Part shown: positions 19,899 to 29,412 of the stretch, one piece after another | Numbering within the stretch: position 1 is the first letter of the stretch | How the letters are laid out: each line of letters starts with the position of its first letter | Origin: Mycobacteroides chelonae | GTDB taxonomy: Bacteria > Actinomycetota > Actinomycetes > Mycobacteriales > Mycobacteriaceae | NCBI RefSeq assembly: GCF_016767715.1 | Contig: NZ_CP050145.1 | Location: 496,001 to 560,000, forward strand | Direction: 5' to 3' | Length of the DNA: 64,000 nucleotides | Program-made: the position numbers and the translations under genes | Notes under the pieces: model-generated | Seen by the model: the letters and a program-made list of their open reading frames with translations, nothing else | Database searches by the model: none | Told to the model about the DNA's origin: nothing

Positions 19899-20855
19899 AT
19901 GTTGCGTTCGGTGGCGACGCTGGTCCTCGACCGGGTCGCCGTTTTCGAGTTCGGTGTCTTATGTGAGGTCTTCGGGCTCGACCGCACTAGCGACGGTGTT
20001 CCCAATTTCGACTTTCGGGTGTGCGGGGTGGAACCCGGGGTTCCGCTGCGCACCACGGTCGGGGCCGCACTGATCCCCGATCGCGGACTCGACGGGCTCG
20101 CCGATGCCGATTTGGTGGCGTTGCCGGCGCGTACCTACACCGAGGGTTACCCGCCGGAGGCGCTGGATGCAGTGCGTGCCGCCGCAGATCGCGGTGCCAC
20201 AGTGCTCACCGTCTGCTCAGGTGTCTTCATCGCGGGTGCGGCAGGGCTGTTGGATGGCCGCCGCTGCACCACGCACTGGATGTACACCGACGAGCTGGCG
20301 CGCCGGCATCCAACGGCGACGGTGGATCGTGATGTGCTGTTCGTCGATGACGGCGACCTGATCACCAGCGCGGGGACCGCCGCGGGCATCGATGCCTGCC
20401 TGCATCTGGTCCGCCGCGAGCTGGGTAGCGAGATCACCAACAAGATCGCGCGACGCATGGTGGTGCCGCCGCAGCGCGCGGGTGGTCAGCGTCAGTTCAT
20501 TCCGCAGCCGGTACCCGATGTGGATACCAACGGCTTTGGCGGACTGTTTGATTGGCTGATCGAAAACATCGACCAGACGCATACGGTCGCCGATCTTGCC
20601 GCACGCGTGCATATGTCGACCCGTACGTTCGCCCGAAAGTTCACCGATCAGACCGGGGTGACGCCGCTGCGCTGGATCATCGACCAGCGGGTACTGCTGG
20701 CCCGACGTCTGTTGGAGGAGACCGATCTAGATATCGATGCCGTGGCGGCGCGCAGCGGTTTCGGTACGGCGATCCTGTTGCGCCATCATTTCCGCCGCGG
20801 TGTCGGGATCACGCCCACCGATTACCGCAAGACCTTCGCGACGGCAGTCGGCTAG
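19899..20855 (+). CDS. GlxA-family transcriptional regulator (DJ-1/PfpI plus AraC)
   Basis: A 318-residue regulator with an N-terminal DJ-1/PfpI-like amidotransferase domain (about 1-180; the Cys elbow is in VLTVCSGVFIAGAAGLL). A C-terminal AraC HTH pair follows (about 215-315: TVADLAARVHMSTRTFARKF and ETDLDIDAVAARSGFGTAILLRHHF). Such proteins sense small molecules through the first domain; the ligand here is unknown. The gene converges with mutY and overlaps its stop by four bases. The divergent 67-residue membrane protein could be a target (inference). Confidence 0.92.
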   Translation: MLRSVATLVLDRVAVFEFGVLCEVFGLDRTSDGVPNFDFRVCGVEPGVPLRTTVGAALIPDRGLDGLADADLVALPARTYTEGYPPEALDAVRAAADRGATVLTVCSGVFIAGAAGLLDGRRCTTHWMYTDELARRHPTATVDRDVLFVDDGDLITSAGTAAGIDACLHLVRRELGSEITNKIARRMVVPPQRAGGQRQFIPQPVPDVDTNGFGGLFDWLIENIDQTHTVADLAARVHMSTRTFARKFTDQTGVTPLRWIIDQRVLLARRLLEETDLDIDAVAARSGFGTAILLRHHFRRGVGITPTDYRKTFATAVG

Positions 20856-21754
20856 CCGCCCTCGCCGGCCAATGCGAAGCGGCCGTCCGAGGTCTGCTCG
20901 ACCAATCCGTCGACCAGCAACGAGTCCAGGGCGCGGTCGCGTTGGGCTATGTCGGACAGCCACACCACGTCGAGCTGTGCCCGCGTCACGGGAATGCTGC
21001 TGCCGCGTAATACATCCAGCAATCGGCCTCGTACCTGGCGATCCGTACCGGCGTACTTCTGCACCGGACGGGCGGGTGTGTCCAATTCAGGTCGGCCCGC
21101 CTCGTGCCACGTGCAGGAACTGAGCGGACATAGCGGGCACTGCGGCGCGCGGGCGGTGCACACCAGGGCGCCCAGCTCCATGAGTGCCGCCGAGAACCGT
21201 GCCCCGTTGTCGACGGGCAGCAATGCCTCGGCGTCCCGCAGGTCCCGTGCCGATGGTGCGGAGTCGGCGACGCCATGGACCACTCGCGCGATCACTCGGC
21301 GAACATTGGTGTCCACCACGGGAACTCGCTGCCCATAGCCGAAGCAGGCAATGGCCCGCGCGGTGTACGCCCCGACTCCGGGCAACGTCAGCAATGTCTC
21401 CACGTCGTCGGGAACCTGGTCGCCATAGTCGCGGGCCAGCACCGTGGCGCATTCGTGTAGGCGCATGGCGCGACGCGGGTATCCCAGCTTTCCCCAGGCG
21501 CGTAGTACTTCTGCCACAGAGGTTTTCGCCATCGCGGACGGAACTGGCCAGCGTGCCACCCATTCCCGCCACACCGGTTCCACCCGGGACACCGGGGTCT
21601 GCTGGAGCATCACTTCGCTGATGAGGATGTGCCACGGCGTCGCTTCCGGATGGCGCCAGGGAAGGTCTCGTTCGGCGACATCAAACCAGCTCAAAAGTTC
21701 GTCAGGGCACAATGACGGGTATGACAGCTGATCCGAGGTCCGCCTGGAAGGCAC
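20852..21754 (-). CDS. mutY: Adenine DNA glycosylase MutY
   Basis: A 300-residue HhH-GPD glycosylase that removes A opposite 8-oxoG. The HhH motif LPGVGAYTARAIACF, the catalytic-Asp region VVDTNVRRVIARV and the Fe-S ligands C-x6-C-x2-C-x5-C (CTARAPQCPLCPLSSC) are all present. The C-terminal part (GTDRQVRGRLLDVL) is shorter than in E. coli MutY, as in M. tuberculosis. The ATG at 21754 lies inside the plus-strand carbonic anhydrase gene, so the two 5' ends overlap by 43 bases. Confidence 0.95.
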   Translation of the reverse strand: MPSRRTSDQLSYPSLCPDELLSWFDVAERDLPWRHPEATPWHILISEVMLQQTPVSRVEPVWREWVARWPVPSAMAKTSVAEVLRAWGKLGYPRRAMRLHECATVLARDYGDQVPDDVETLLTLPGVGAYTARAIACFGYGQRVPVVDTNVRRVIARVVHGVADSAPSARDLRDAEALLPVDNGARFSAALMELGALVCTARAPQCPLCPLSSCTWHEAGRPELDTPARPVQKYAGTDRQVRGRLLDVLRGSSIPVTRAQLDVVWLSDIAQRDRALDSLLVDGLVEQTSDGRFALAGEGG

Positions 21755-22335
21755 TCAAAGAGGGTAACCAGCGTTTTGTGGGTGGCTTTCCGCAGCACCC
21801 GAGCCAGAGCATTACGCGTCGGGCCGAGCTGGCCAATGGTCAGAACCCCAATGTGCTGTTGTTCGGCTGTTCGGACAGCCGGGTGGCCGCGGAAATCATT
21901 TTCGACCAGGGCCTGGGCGACATGTTCATCGTGCGTACCGCCGGTCAGGTGATCGACTCCGCCGTCCTGGGCTCGATCGAGTACGCGGTGGCGGTACTGG
22001 GTGTGCCGTTGATCGCGATCCTGGGTCACGACTCGTGTGGCGCGGTGGGGGCCACGGTGGCCGCCCTGGACACCGGAGAGGTGCCCGGCGGGTACATCCG
22101 GGACTTGGTGGTGCGGGTGATGCCCTCGATTCTGGGTGGCCGCAAGGACGGGCTGTCCCGGATTGATGAGTTCGAGGCCCGCCACGTCGAAGAGACCGGC
22201 ATCAAACTGCTGCAGCGCTCGCAGGTGGTCGCCGATGCGGTCAAGGCCAACAAGCTCGCCATCGTGTACCTGACCTACAAACTCGCCGACGGACGCATCG
22301 TTTTACACGGCCACGTCGGCGACATCGGCGAGTAA
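21712..22335 (+). CDS. canB: Beta-carbonic anhydrase (Rv3588c/CanB-like)
   Basis: A 207-residue beta-class carbonic anhydrase that interconverts CO2 and bicarbonate. The zinc and catalytic residues are Cys53-Asp55-Arg57 in FGCSDSRV and His106/Cys109 in LGHDSCGAVG. It matches the M. tuberculosis enzyme next to mutY. ATG 21712 is chosen; ATG 21721 (MTADPRS) would shorten it by three residues. Divergent from and overlapping mutY, so transcription of the two must use promoters inside each other's coding sequence. Confidence 0.96.
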   Translation: MTGMTADPRSAWKALKEGNQRFVGGFPQHPSQSITRRAELANGQNPNVLLFGCSDSRVAAEIIFDQGLGDMFIVRTAGQVIDSAVLGSIEYAVAVLGVPLIAILGHDSCGAVGATVAALDTGEVPGGYIRDLVVRVMPSILGGRKDGLSRIDEFEARHVEETGIKLLQRSQVVADAVKANKLAIVYLTYKLADGRIVLHGHVGDIGE

Positions 22336-22486
22336 AGATCTCAAAACCCCAGGTCAACGTGCATTCGGTAAACGTCACATGGCATCTCGATGCCCGTGAT
22401 GGGAGAATTAGACGGAATGCAGATTTCTCTGGGGGAGGGATGGGTAGTTCAGTGTGTACGTTGCTGCCACACGGGGGTGGCGACCG

Positions 22487-24019
22487 ATGAGCCGCGATAC
22501 TGGTCGCAGGCGGCCAAAGCACGCACTGCCCAAATCAAATAACCGCTGGTCAATAAGTAAAACTGCGGCTGGTCGAGCAGTCTTCGCTCTGCTGGCGTGC
22601 GCCAGCCTGGTGGTAACCGGCGCCGGTTGGCAGGTGTTTTACAAGGCGTTCAGTCATGTCCCCACTTCGGGTGCGGAGGCCGAAGGCGGCAAGTCCAGCG
22701 ACGGCTCGATGAACATGCTGCTCATCGGTCTGGATTCGCGGAAGGACCAGGACGGAAACGACCTGCCGAAGGCGGTCCTGAGCCAGCTGCATGCCGGTGA
22801 TTCGGATGCCGGCGGCTACAACACCAACACCCTGATCCTCGTGCACGTCGGCGCGGACAACAAGGTCACCGCGTTCTCGATTCCCCGCGACGACTGGGTC
22901 CCGGCCGAGGGCATACCCGGTTACAAACACATCAAGATCAAGGAAGCCTACGGCCTGACCAAGGCCAATGAGGCGGACAAGCTCGTCAACGAGGGCATCA
23001 CCGATCAAGCGACGCTGGAGCAGCAGAGCCGTGAGGCCGGCAGGCGCGCCACCCTTAATGCCGTGCACCGGCTTACTGGTCAGCCCATCGACTACTTCGC
23101 CGAGGTCAACTTGGTCGGCTTCTACGACTTGGCCTCCGAGCTGGGTGGGGTCACCGTCTGCCTGAACAATGCCGTCTACGACAGCTATTCGGGTGCGAAC
23201 TTCCAGGCCGGAGAACAAACTCTCAACGCCTCACAGGCCCTGGCGTTCGTGCGTCAACGCCACGGCCTGGAAAACGGTGACCTGGACCGAACCCATCGCC
23301 AGCAGGCCTTCCTGATCTCGGTGATGCAGCAGTTGCGCAATGCCGGCACCCTCACCGACATCACCAAACTGAACGGTCTGATGAACGTCGTCCACAAGGA
23401 CGTTGTGCTGTCAAAGGGCTGGACCGAGAAGCAGTTCCAGCGCATAGGACAGATCGCGGACGGCAACGTGAACTTCCAGACGCTGCCGGTGGTGCGGTAC
23501 GACACCATCAATGGTGCCGACGTGAACATCGTCGACCCGGTGGCGATCCGGGCCAAGGTGGCCGCCGCGTTCAAGGGGGAGGACGCCGCGCCCGCGTCCG
23601 CTCCCGCGACGCCCACGAGCACCGTCGACGTGGTGAATGCCACCTCGACGTCGGGTCTGGCATCAACGATTTCGTCGGCACTGGTGAGCCGCGGTTACAC
23701 CAAGGGCGACGTGCGGGATCCGGAAAGCGGCGAATCGACCAGTACCACCATCGATTACGGCGCAGGTGCCGATGCCGACGCCAAGACCATGTCCACAATG
23801 TTGGGCATTGATGTGAAGCCCAGTGCGGATCCCGCGTTGGCGCCCGGACGAATTCGGGTCATGCTGGGAGACGGATACTCTGCGCCGTCCGATGTCTTGA
23901 GTGCCGAAGACAGCGGCACCGCGAGTTCGATGGCCGGCTCGTTGAGTTCGGAGGACTACGCACCGCCGGACTCGGGTAAGCCGGTTGTTGGCAGCAGTGG
24001 CATTCCCTGCGTGAACTAG
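22487..24019 (+). CDS. LytR-CpsA-Psr (LCP) family cell-envelope ligase
   Basis: A 510-residue protein with a basic cytoplasmic N terminus, one membrane helix (about 28-48) and an LCP domain (about 80-270). The LCP domain holds the conserved GLDSRKD and FSIPRDDWV segments and the RQRHGLENGDLDRTHRQQAF lipid-phosphate-binding arginines. A LytR_C domain follows (about 365-450). LCP proteins attach arabinogalactan to peptidoglycan in mycobacteria (family knowledge). In M. tuberculosis no LCP gene lies between canB and Rv3587c, so this is a group-specific position. ATG 22487 (MSRDTGRR) is preferred over the upstream GTG at 22454. Confidence 0.9.
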   Translation: MSRDTGRRRPKHALPKSNNRWSISKTAAGRAVFALLACASLVVTGAGWQVFYKAFSHVPTSGAEAEGGKSSDGSMNMLLIGLDSRKDQDGNDLPKAVLSQLHAGDSDAGGYNTNTLILVHVGADNKVTAFSIPRDDWVPAEGIPGYKHIKIKEAYGLTKANEADKLVNEGITDQATLEQQSREAGRRATLNAVHRLTGQPIDYFAEVNLVGFYDLASELGGVTVCLNNAVYDSYSGANFQAGEQTLNASQALAFVRQRHGLENGDLDRTHRQQAFLISVMQQLRNAGTLTDITKLNGLMNVVHKDVVLSKGWTEKQFQRIGQIADGNVNFQTLPVVRYDTINGADVNIVDPVAIRAKVAAAFKGEDAAPASAPATPTSTVDVVNATSTSGLASTISSALVSRGYTKGDVRDPESGESTSTTIDYGAGADADAKTMSTMLGIDVKPSADPALAPGRIRVMLGDGYSAPSDVLSAEDSGTASSMAGSLSSEDYAPPDSGKPVVGSSGIPCVN

Positions 24020-24142
24020 TGCCCGGTGCGCCGGAACGGCTCTGCCGCGTCACCCTCAATTAGCACTGTGAAGTCTGTGTAGCTCGCCGACACGCCGAGC
24101 GAGGTCGGCCATCCTATAGTGACCTGCGCTTACCGTTGAATC

Positions 24143-24889
24143 GTGATTGACATGCACCCCTCAGGCCCGCTGCCTTCGGAGATCTATTGGCGGCGCCGCG
24201 CCCTCGCGATCGGTGTGGCGGTGGTTGTTGTCGCCATCGTCGCCGCGGTGATCTTCGCGCTGGTCGGTGGCAGTGCAGGAGCCGACACCAAGGCCGCGGA
24301 TCAGCCTGCTGAAGCGACGGCACCCGCCGGTAAGCCGGTCATTCTGCCGCCCAACGAGATCCAGAAGCCGACCGACAAGCCCGTGGATGCGCCGGTCCAC
24401 GACGGACCGCCCATCGCCAAGCCCGAATTGGTGCCGCCAGTGGCGTTGAACGCCGGCGATGACTGCCCCGACGCGACGCTCGCGGTGAAGGCCTCCACCG
24501 ACAAGCCCAGCTATCTGGCCGGCGAGCAGCCCAAGTTCACCATGGTGGTCACCAATATCGGCCTGGTGCAGTGCAAACGAGATGTGGGTGCCGCTGTGCT
24601 GGCCGCTTCGGTGTTCAGTGTGGACAACAAGCGGATCTGGGCCAACCTGGATTGCGCTCCGTCGCAAGAGAACTCCATCAAGACCTTCAACCCAGGCGAA
24701 CAGGTGACCACCGAGGTCACCTGGACCGGAATGGGTTCCGCGCCCAACTGCCCGCTGCCTCGCCCGGCCATCGGCCCGGGGACCTACTCGCTGGTGGTTC
24801 AGCTCGGAGATCTGCGCAGCGCGCCAGTGCCCTTCATCATCGGTGAGAAGCCTGCCGATGCACCGCCGCCGGCAGCACCACCGGCCTAA
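24143..24889 (+). CDS. Membrane-anchored protein, Rv3587c-like
   Basis: A 248-residue protein with one N-terminal membrane helix (about 17-43), a Pro/Ala/Lys-rich linker and a conserved extracytoplasmic beta-sandwich-like domain (about 105-235). That domain contains [14 protein letters not shown] and [25 protein letters not shown], with paired cysteines. It is clearly the Rv3587c homologue; function is unknown. The start is GTG 24143, though ATG 24152 (MHPSGPLP) aligns better with the shorter M. tuberculosis N terminus. Its stop overlaps the disA stop by four bases (convergent). Confidence 0.85.
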   Translation: MIDMHPSGPLPSEIYWRRRALAIGVAVVVVAIVAAVIFALVGGSAGADTKAADQPAEATAPAGKPVILPPNEIQKPTDKPVDAPVHDGPPIAKPELVPPVALNAGDDCPDATLAVKASTDKPSYLAGEQPKFTMVVTNIGLVQCKRDVGAAVLAASVFSVDNKRIWANLDCAPSQENSIKTFNPGEQVTTEVTWTGMGSAPNCPLPRPAIGPGTYSLVVQLGDLRSAPVPFIIGEKPADAPPPAAPPA

Positions 24890-25971
24890 CCGGTTTGTTC
24901 GGTAAGAGTCGATTCGGCCAGACGGGACAGTCCTTCACGGATGTGCCGGGCCCACATGGCCCCGATTCCCTCCACCGACTGTAGATCGGTCGCGCTGGCG
25001 GCCAGGAGTCCCTGTAGCGACCCGAAGGCCCTGACCAGCCTGTCGATATGTGCGAACTGCAGTCGGGGGATGTGCGTCATGGCCCGGTAACCGCGGGAAC
25101 TCATCGCGGTGTCCTGGGCTTCGACGGTCGATGGGTATCCGAATGTGCGCGACAGCACCGTCAGGTCCAACAGATCGGTATCCGAGAGCGCGTCCAGATC
25201 TTCTAGTGTCGACGCGATCTGCGCCTGAGTCGGTGGCTCGGGGTTGGCGTGATAATCCCGCACCAGTAGTTCGCGTTCGGTGTCGTTATCGCCGACGAGC
25301 TCGCCGATCTGCAGTTTGAGCTGACGTCCGTCGGTGCCGAGCTCGATGACATCGAGTTCGATGTCCTGGCTGATCCGGCGCACCAGTTCCAGCCGCTGCG
25401 CCACGGTCATGACGTCGCGCAGGGTCACGAAGTCCTCGATCTCCGCGGTGGACAACGACGAGGTCACCTCGTCCAGTCGTGTCTTGTAGCGCTCGAGGGT
25501 GGATACCGCCTGGTTGACCCGGGACATGACGGTCGCCGAATCCATGACCACGTGCCGGATGCCGGCGGTGTACACGCTCACGATGTTCATTGAATGGCTC
25601 ACCGAGACAACGGGATAATCCGTCTGGATGGCTGTTCGCTCTGCGGACCGGTGCCGGGTACCGGACTCTTCGGTCGGGATGGACGGGTCGGGGACCAGCT
25701 GCACGTTGGCGCGAACGATGCGCGATCCGTCCGTGGACAGCACCACGGCACCGTCCATTTTGGACAGCTCGCGAAGTCGGGTCGGGGCGAAAGCGACATC
25801 GAGTGAGAAACCGCCGTCGCAGATGCTCTCGACCTTGTCGTCGTAGCCCAGGACAATCAGCGCCCCGGTGCGACCACGAAGAATGCGTTCCAGCCCGTCG
25901 CGCAGGGGTGTGCCCGGCGCCAACCTGGCCAGGGTCTCCCGCATTCTTGCGTTGGCTTCCGCGTTGTCCAT
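24886..25971 (-). CDS. disA: DNA-integrity-scanning diadenylate cyclase DisA
   Basis: A 361-residue DisA that makes c-di-AMP from two ATP. The DAC domain (about 1-150) has the DGA of [17 protein letters not shown] and the RHR of [13 protein letters not shown] helical spine and a C-terminal HhH DNA-binding domain follow ([20 protein letters not shown]). As in most actinobacteria it lies next to radA, which modulates DisA in mycobacteria (family knowledge). Here a thioesterase gene sits between the two. Confidence 0.96.
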   Translation of the reverse strand: MDNAEANARMRETLARLAPGTPLRDGLERILRGRTGALIVLGYDDKVESICDGGFSLDVAFAPTRLRELSKMDGAVVLSTDGSRIVRANVQLVPDPSIPTEESGTRHRSAERTAIQTDYPVVSVSHSMNIVSVYTAGIRHVVMDSATVMSRVNQAVSTLERYKTRLDEVTSSLSTAEIEDFVTLRDVMTVAQRLELVRRISQDIELDVIELGTDGRQLKLQIGELVGDNDTERELLVRDYHANPEPPTQAQIASTLEDLDALSDTDLLDLTVLSRTFGYPSTVEAQDTAMSSRGYRAMTHIPRLQFAHIDRLVRAFGSLQGLLAASATDLQSVEGIGAMWARHIREGLSRLAESTLTEQTG

Positions 25972-26021
25972 CGCGCCCCTCCCTCTCCAGGCTCGGTTCG
26001 CCGCAGTTAGATTACGTGGTC

Positions 26022-26537
26022 ATGTCGACGTGGACGTTGCCCGAGGGGCTAGAGCCGGTTAGCCGCGGCCCGGAAGCCCCCGCTCCGGGAGCAGCGCTGA
26101 ACCCGGGCTGGCCCCGCAGGTTCAGTTACCCGGGGGCCGAGGAGGACCTGTGGGGCACGCGGTTCTTCGCCGCTGACGGCGCCGGCGTCACCGGCCAGTT
26201 CGAGGTTCTCCCGGAGCTAGAGGGCGGACCCGGCGTCATCCACGGCGGTGTGATGGCGGCGATCTTTGATGAGTTGCAGGGCGTGCTGGGCATCGTGACG
26301 CAGTTGATCGCTGTCACTGCGCATTTGGAGATCGACTACCGCAGGCCCATTCCCGTTGGGGCAATGGTAGACCTGGCCGCTGCGGTGGAGGGCAGGGCCG
26401 GACGCAAGCTGTACACGACGGCCAGTGCGCGAATCGACGGTGAGCTGGTGGCTAGTTCACAGGGGATCTTCGTGATCATCGACCCGGATGCGCACTACGG
26501 TGAAGGAGCCTCGCGGACGCTCGGCATCAGTCCGTAG
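26022..26537 (+). CDS. PaaI-family hotdog thioesterase
   Basis: A 171-residue hotdog-fold protein. [20 protein letters not shown] (about residues 70-89) is the helix carrying the His-Gly-Gly and acidic residue of PaaI/YbgC-type acyl-CoA thioesterases. [13 protein letters not shown] follows. The substrate is unknown. ATG 26022 is used. The long upstream extension of the frame reads antisense to disA and is rejected. The gene is divergent from disA and its last 11 bases overlap the 3' end of radA. Confidence 0.88.
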   Translation: MSTWTLPEGLEPVSRGPEAPAPGAALNPGWPRRFSYPGAEEDLWGTRFFAADGAGVTGQFEVLPELEGGPGVIHGGVMAAIFDELQGVLGIVTQLIAVTAHLEIDYRRPIPVGAMVDLAAAVEGRAGRKLYTTASARIDGELVASSQGIFVIIDPDAHYGEGASRTLGISP

Positions 26538-27948
26538 ATTGTTGTGCCAGGCGTAGACTCGGGCGCTTTTCCGGCTCGATCCGGCGTGCCTCGGAGAGCA
26601 CTTCAAGGGCCCTGCCGACCGTGGGGCAGCGCAGCAGGTGCATACCGGCCGGATGCAGGTCGTCCCCCTCGGGCGGAATGACCGCATGGGTGTAGCCGAG
26701 CCGCGCGGCCTCGGCGATGCGCTTACCCACGGCAGCGGTGCGCCGGATATCACCCGCCAGCCCCACCTCACCGATGAACACCATGTTGGCCGGCAATGCG
26801 ATGTCGGTGTACGCCGAGGCCACCGCCATCAGGATGGCCAAATCCGACGACGGGTCGGTCATGCGCATGCCGCCCACCGTTGCCATGTAAATATCGTTAT
26901 TGCCCAAGGGGATTCGTCCGTGGCGTTCCAGTACGGCGGTGACCATCGCCGAACGTGCATGATCGAGTCCGCTCACCGCGCGCCGCGGTGACGGGTTGGT
27001 GGAAGTGGTTACGAGAGACTGAACCTCGCCGAGCAGGGGGCGCTTACCGTCGAGGGTGACCGTCACCGCCGTTCCGGGAGCGGCCTTCTCGCGATGTTCC
27101 AAGAACAACCCGGAAGGATCGGATACACATTCGATCCCTCTGTCGCGCAACTGAAAACATCCGACCTCATCGGCGGCGCCAAATCGGTTCTTGACTCCAC
27201 GGACCATGCGCAACGCCGTGTGCTTGTCGCCCTCGAAGTGCAACACCACGTCGACCAGGTGTTCCAGAGATCGCGGCCCAGCGATCGCACCGTCCTTGGT
27301 GACATGGCCGACCAGCACCATCGCCACCCCCGAAGACTTCGCCGCCATGGTCAACGCCGTCGTCACCGCTCGCACCTGGGTAACACCACCGGTCACGCCG
27401 TCGGCATCGGTGGTGGACATGGTCTGCACCGAATCGATAATTGCCAGTGTGGGTTTGACCGCCTCGATATGCCCCAGCACGCTGTGTAGATCGGATTCGG
27501 AGGCCAGATACACCTCGTCGTGCGCGCATCCGGTGCGTTCGGCCCGAAGCCGAACCTGGGCCGCCGACTCCTCGCCGCTGATGTAGAGCGCACGTCCGCC
27601 AGAGGCCGCCCATTGGTGGACGACCTTCAGCAGCAGCGTCGATTTGCCGACGCCCGGCTCACCGGCGAGGAGATTCACCGAGCCGGGGATGACGCCGCCA
27701 CCCAGCACCCTGTCGAGCTCGGAGACACCGGTGGGCTGGTGCTTGGTGGTGTCGGTGGGGATGCTGGTGATGGGTACCGCTGCCGAGGCCGGAGCGACGG
27801 CGCGCACCGCGCCGAGTCCGCCGATGGAGGACAGCACGGCGGTTTCACTCACGCTGCCCCAGGTGCCGCAATCGGGGCAGCGGCCCACCCATTTGGCGGT
27901 GGTGTGCTGGCATTCAGAACACCTGAACTGCGCGCGGGGTTTGGCCAC
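26527..27948 (-). CDS. radA: DNA repair protein RadA (Sms)
   Basis: A 473-residue RecA-like ATPase. The N-terminal zinc finger ([19 protein letters not shown]) is followed by Walker [14 protein letters not shown], the RadA-specific KNRFG motif ([12 protein letters not shown]) and a Lon-protease-like C-terminal domain without active-site residues. It promotes branch migration in recombination and interacts with DisA (family knowledge). The ATG at 27948 starts [10 protein letters not shown], the usual N terminus. Confidence 0.96.
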   Translation of the reverse strand: MAKPRAQFRCSECQHTTAKWVGRCPDCGTWGSVSETAVLSSIGGLGAVRAVAPASAAVPITSIPTDTTKHQPTGVSELDRVLGGGVIPGSVNLLAGEPGVGKSTLLLKVVHQWAASGGRALYISGEESAAQVRLRAERTGCAHDEVYLASESDLHSVLGHIEAVKPTLAIIDSVQTMSTTDADGVTGGVTQVRAVTTALTMAAKSSGVAMVLVGHVTKDGAIAGPRSLEHLVDVVLHFEGDKHTALRMVRGVKNRFGAADEVGCFQLRDRGIECVSDPSGLFLEHREKAAPGTAVTVTLDGKRPLLGEVQSLVTTSTNPSPRRAVSGLDHARSAMVTAVLERHGRIPLGNNDIYMATVGGMRMTDPSSDLAILMAVASAYTDIALPANMVFIGEVGLAGDIRRTAAVGKRIAEAARLGYTHAVIPPEGDDLHPAGMHLLRCPTVGRALEVLSEARRIEPEKRPSLRLAQQSTD

Positions 27949-28051
27949 ACCGCGACGTTAGCCGTCGGGTGTGACAAATCCGGGGATGCGGGCCGGGGCG
28001 AGTGATTTCCCGGGTGCGCTTCCTGTTGTCACAGCGTATTCACACACAAAT

Positions 28052-28114
28052 GTGCACTTGTTTCAAGGGGATTGCATGACTTGATCGCGGCAAACCATTG
28101 CCCGGCAAGTGCAC
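28052..28114. repeat. Spaced 9-bp inverted repeat
   Basis: GTGCACTTG (28052-28060) and its exact reverse complement CAAGTGCAC (28106-28114) are separated by 45 bases. The spacing of 54 bases start to start (about five helical turns) would suit a dimeric regulator that loops DNA or two separate half-sites. No known regulator is assigned. Confidence 0.6.
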
Positions 28115-28185
28115 TGATTGCCCCGATCGATAGGTGTTATGAACTGCGGTAATAGTTCAGTGTTGGGAGCGCCACGGCGCATAGG

Positions 28186-28214
28186 TTGTGGCTTAAGGCG
28201 CCCTGCCGTACTGT
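28186..28214 (+). promoter_or_regulatory. Candidate promoter of the desaturase operon
   Basis: TTGTGG at 28186-28191 and TACTGT at 28209-28214 are separated by 17 bases, which fits a housekeeping sigma promoter. The -10-like hexamer lies inside the palindrome, so a repressor there would block polymerase. Confidence 0.5.
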
Positions 28215-28226
28215 ATTCAGTATACA
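28209..28226. promoter_or_regulatory. Overlapping palindromic operator upstream of the reductase-desaturase pair
   Basis: Two overlapping perfect palindromes are visible: TACTG-TATT-CAGTA (28209-28222) and TGTAT-TCAGT-ATACA (28212-28226). They cover the putative -10 and transcription start, 26 bases before the ATG at 28252. TetR-type repressors of desaturase genes use such sites, but the factor is not identified. Confidence 0.6.
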
Positions 28227-28251
28227 AACGTTAACCGAAATGGAGTCGAGC

Positions 28252-29367
28252 ATGTCTCTCAATGTTCAGACCTTGACCTCTTCTCGGCTTGCGCGTCGGA
28301 TACTGACCTCTTCGTTCGTCAAGGCCGCTACAACTCCGCATGGTGTGGACCGCTACTTCGAAATGATCGACCCGCTGTGGTCCACGACCGAGACCCGCGC
28401 AGAGGTGACCGACGTCGTCCGGAAGACCAAGGACAGCGTCACCTTGACCTTGCGTCCCAATGCCAACTGGAAGGGCTTCCGGGCCGGACAGTTCGTCAAG
28501 CTCTCGGTTGAGATCGACGGTGTCCGCCGCACCCGTTGCTACTCGCCGGCGAACTCGCAGTTCCGTCGTGACGGCCAGATCGAGCTCACCGTCAAAGTAG
28601 ACCCGAACGGCCTTGTTTCGCCCTGGCTGCTGGCCAACGCCAAGCCAGGCTTGGTCGTACAGATCTCGGCCGCGCAAGGCGAGTTCTGCCTGCCGCTGCC
28701 GCATCCGCGAAGCATCCTGTTCATCAGCGGTGGTTCGGGAATCACGCCGGTGATGTCGATGCTGCGCACACTCACCGATAAGGCGTACATCGGGAAGATC
28801 ACCTTCCTGCACTACGCGTTCACCAAGGACGACGTGATCTACCAGGCGGAAATCGATGAGATCAAGGCCAAGTACGAAGGCGTCAGGATTGTCCGTGCGT
28901 ATACCGAAGCGTCGGACGGAGACCTCGAGGGCTACTTCTGCAAGGAGCACCTGCTCGCCGCTGACCGCCACTACGCAGAAGCCGAAACATACCTGTGCGG
29001 CCCGATGCCGCTGATGAACGCGGTCCGTGAGATCTTCGATGCCGAGGGTCTCGCGCACAAGCTCCACCTCGAGCAGTTCGCCGCCCCGATTCGGACCGTC
29101 AGCACCGACGATGCCGAAGGCGACCTCACCTTCTCCGAGTCGAACTTGGCTGTCGCCAACAACGGCCAGACGATCCTCGAGCAGGCTGAGGCCGCGGGCC
29201 TGACTCCGGAGTACGGCTGCCGCATCGGCATCTGCTTCACGTGTGTTCGCAAGAAGGACAGCGGAACAACGCAGAACGTTCTCAACGGCGACCTCTGCAG
29301 CGACCCTGACACCAACGTCAAGCTCTGCATCAACAAACCCGTTGGCGATGTCGTCATCGCCCTCTGA
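28252..29367 (+). CDS. Ferredoxin-type oxidoreductase, Rv3230c-like electron donor for the desaturase
   Basis: A 371-residue reductase with an FAD-binding domain (RCYSPAN, the RxYS motif, near residue 95), an NAD-binding domain (FISGGSGITPVMSML near 160) and a C-terminal plant-type 2Fe-2S domain. The Fe-S domain has GCRIGICFTC (C-x4-C-x2-C) and a later Cys in KLCINKP. In M. tuberculosis Rv3230c feeds electrons from NADPH to the stearoyl-CoA desaturase DesA3 (Rv3229c). The pair is conserved here. ATG 28252 has GGAG six bases upstream and is preferred to ATG 28240. It probably works at the membrane with the next gene product. Confidence 0.92.
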   Translation: MSLNVQTLTSSRLARRILTSSFVKAATTPHGVDRYFEMIDPLWSTTETRAEVTDVVRKTKDSVTLTLRPNANWKGFRAGQFVKLSVEIDGVRRTRCYSPANSQFRRDGQIELTVKVDPNGLVSPWLLANAKPGLVVQISAAQGEFCLPLPHPRSILFISGGSGITPVMSMLRTLTDKAYIGKITFLHYAFTKDDVIYQAEIDEIKAKYEGVRIVRAYTEASDGDLEGYFCKEHLLAADRHYAEAETYLCGPMPLMNAVREIFDAEGLAHKLHLEQFAAPIRTVSTDDAEGDLTFSESNLAVANNGQTILEQAEAAGLTPEYGCRIGICFTCVRKKDSGTTQNVLNGDLCSDPDTNVKLCINKPVGDVVIAL

Positions 29368-29412
29368 GCAACGCCGAGCCAGCCTCCACCACAGCCCCGA
29401 AGGAGACACGAA

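Larger units (their letters stand above)
27949..28251. other. Intergenic region between radA and the desaturase operon
   Basis: About 300 bases without a gene, carrying divergent promoters. It holds a 9-bp inverted repeat (28052-28060 and 28106-28114), a promoter-like pair at 28186-28214 and overlapping palindromes at 28209-28226. In M. tuberculosis lpqE is near radA; here the junction marks the left edge of an insertion. Confidence 0.7.
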
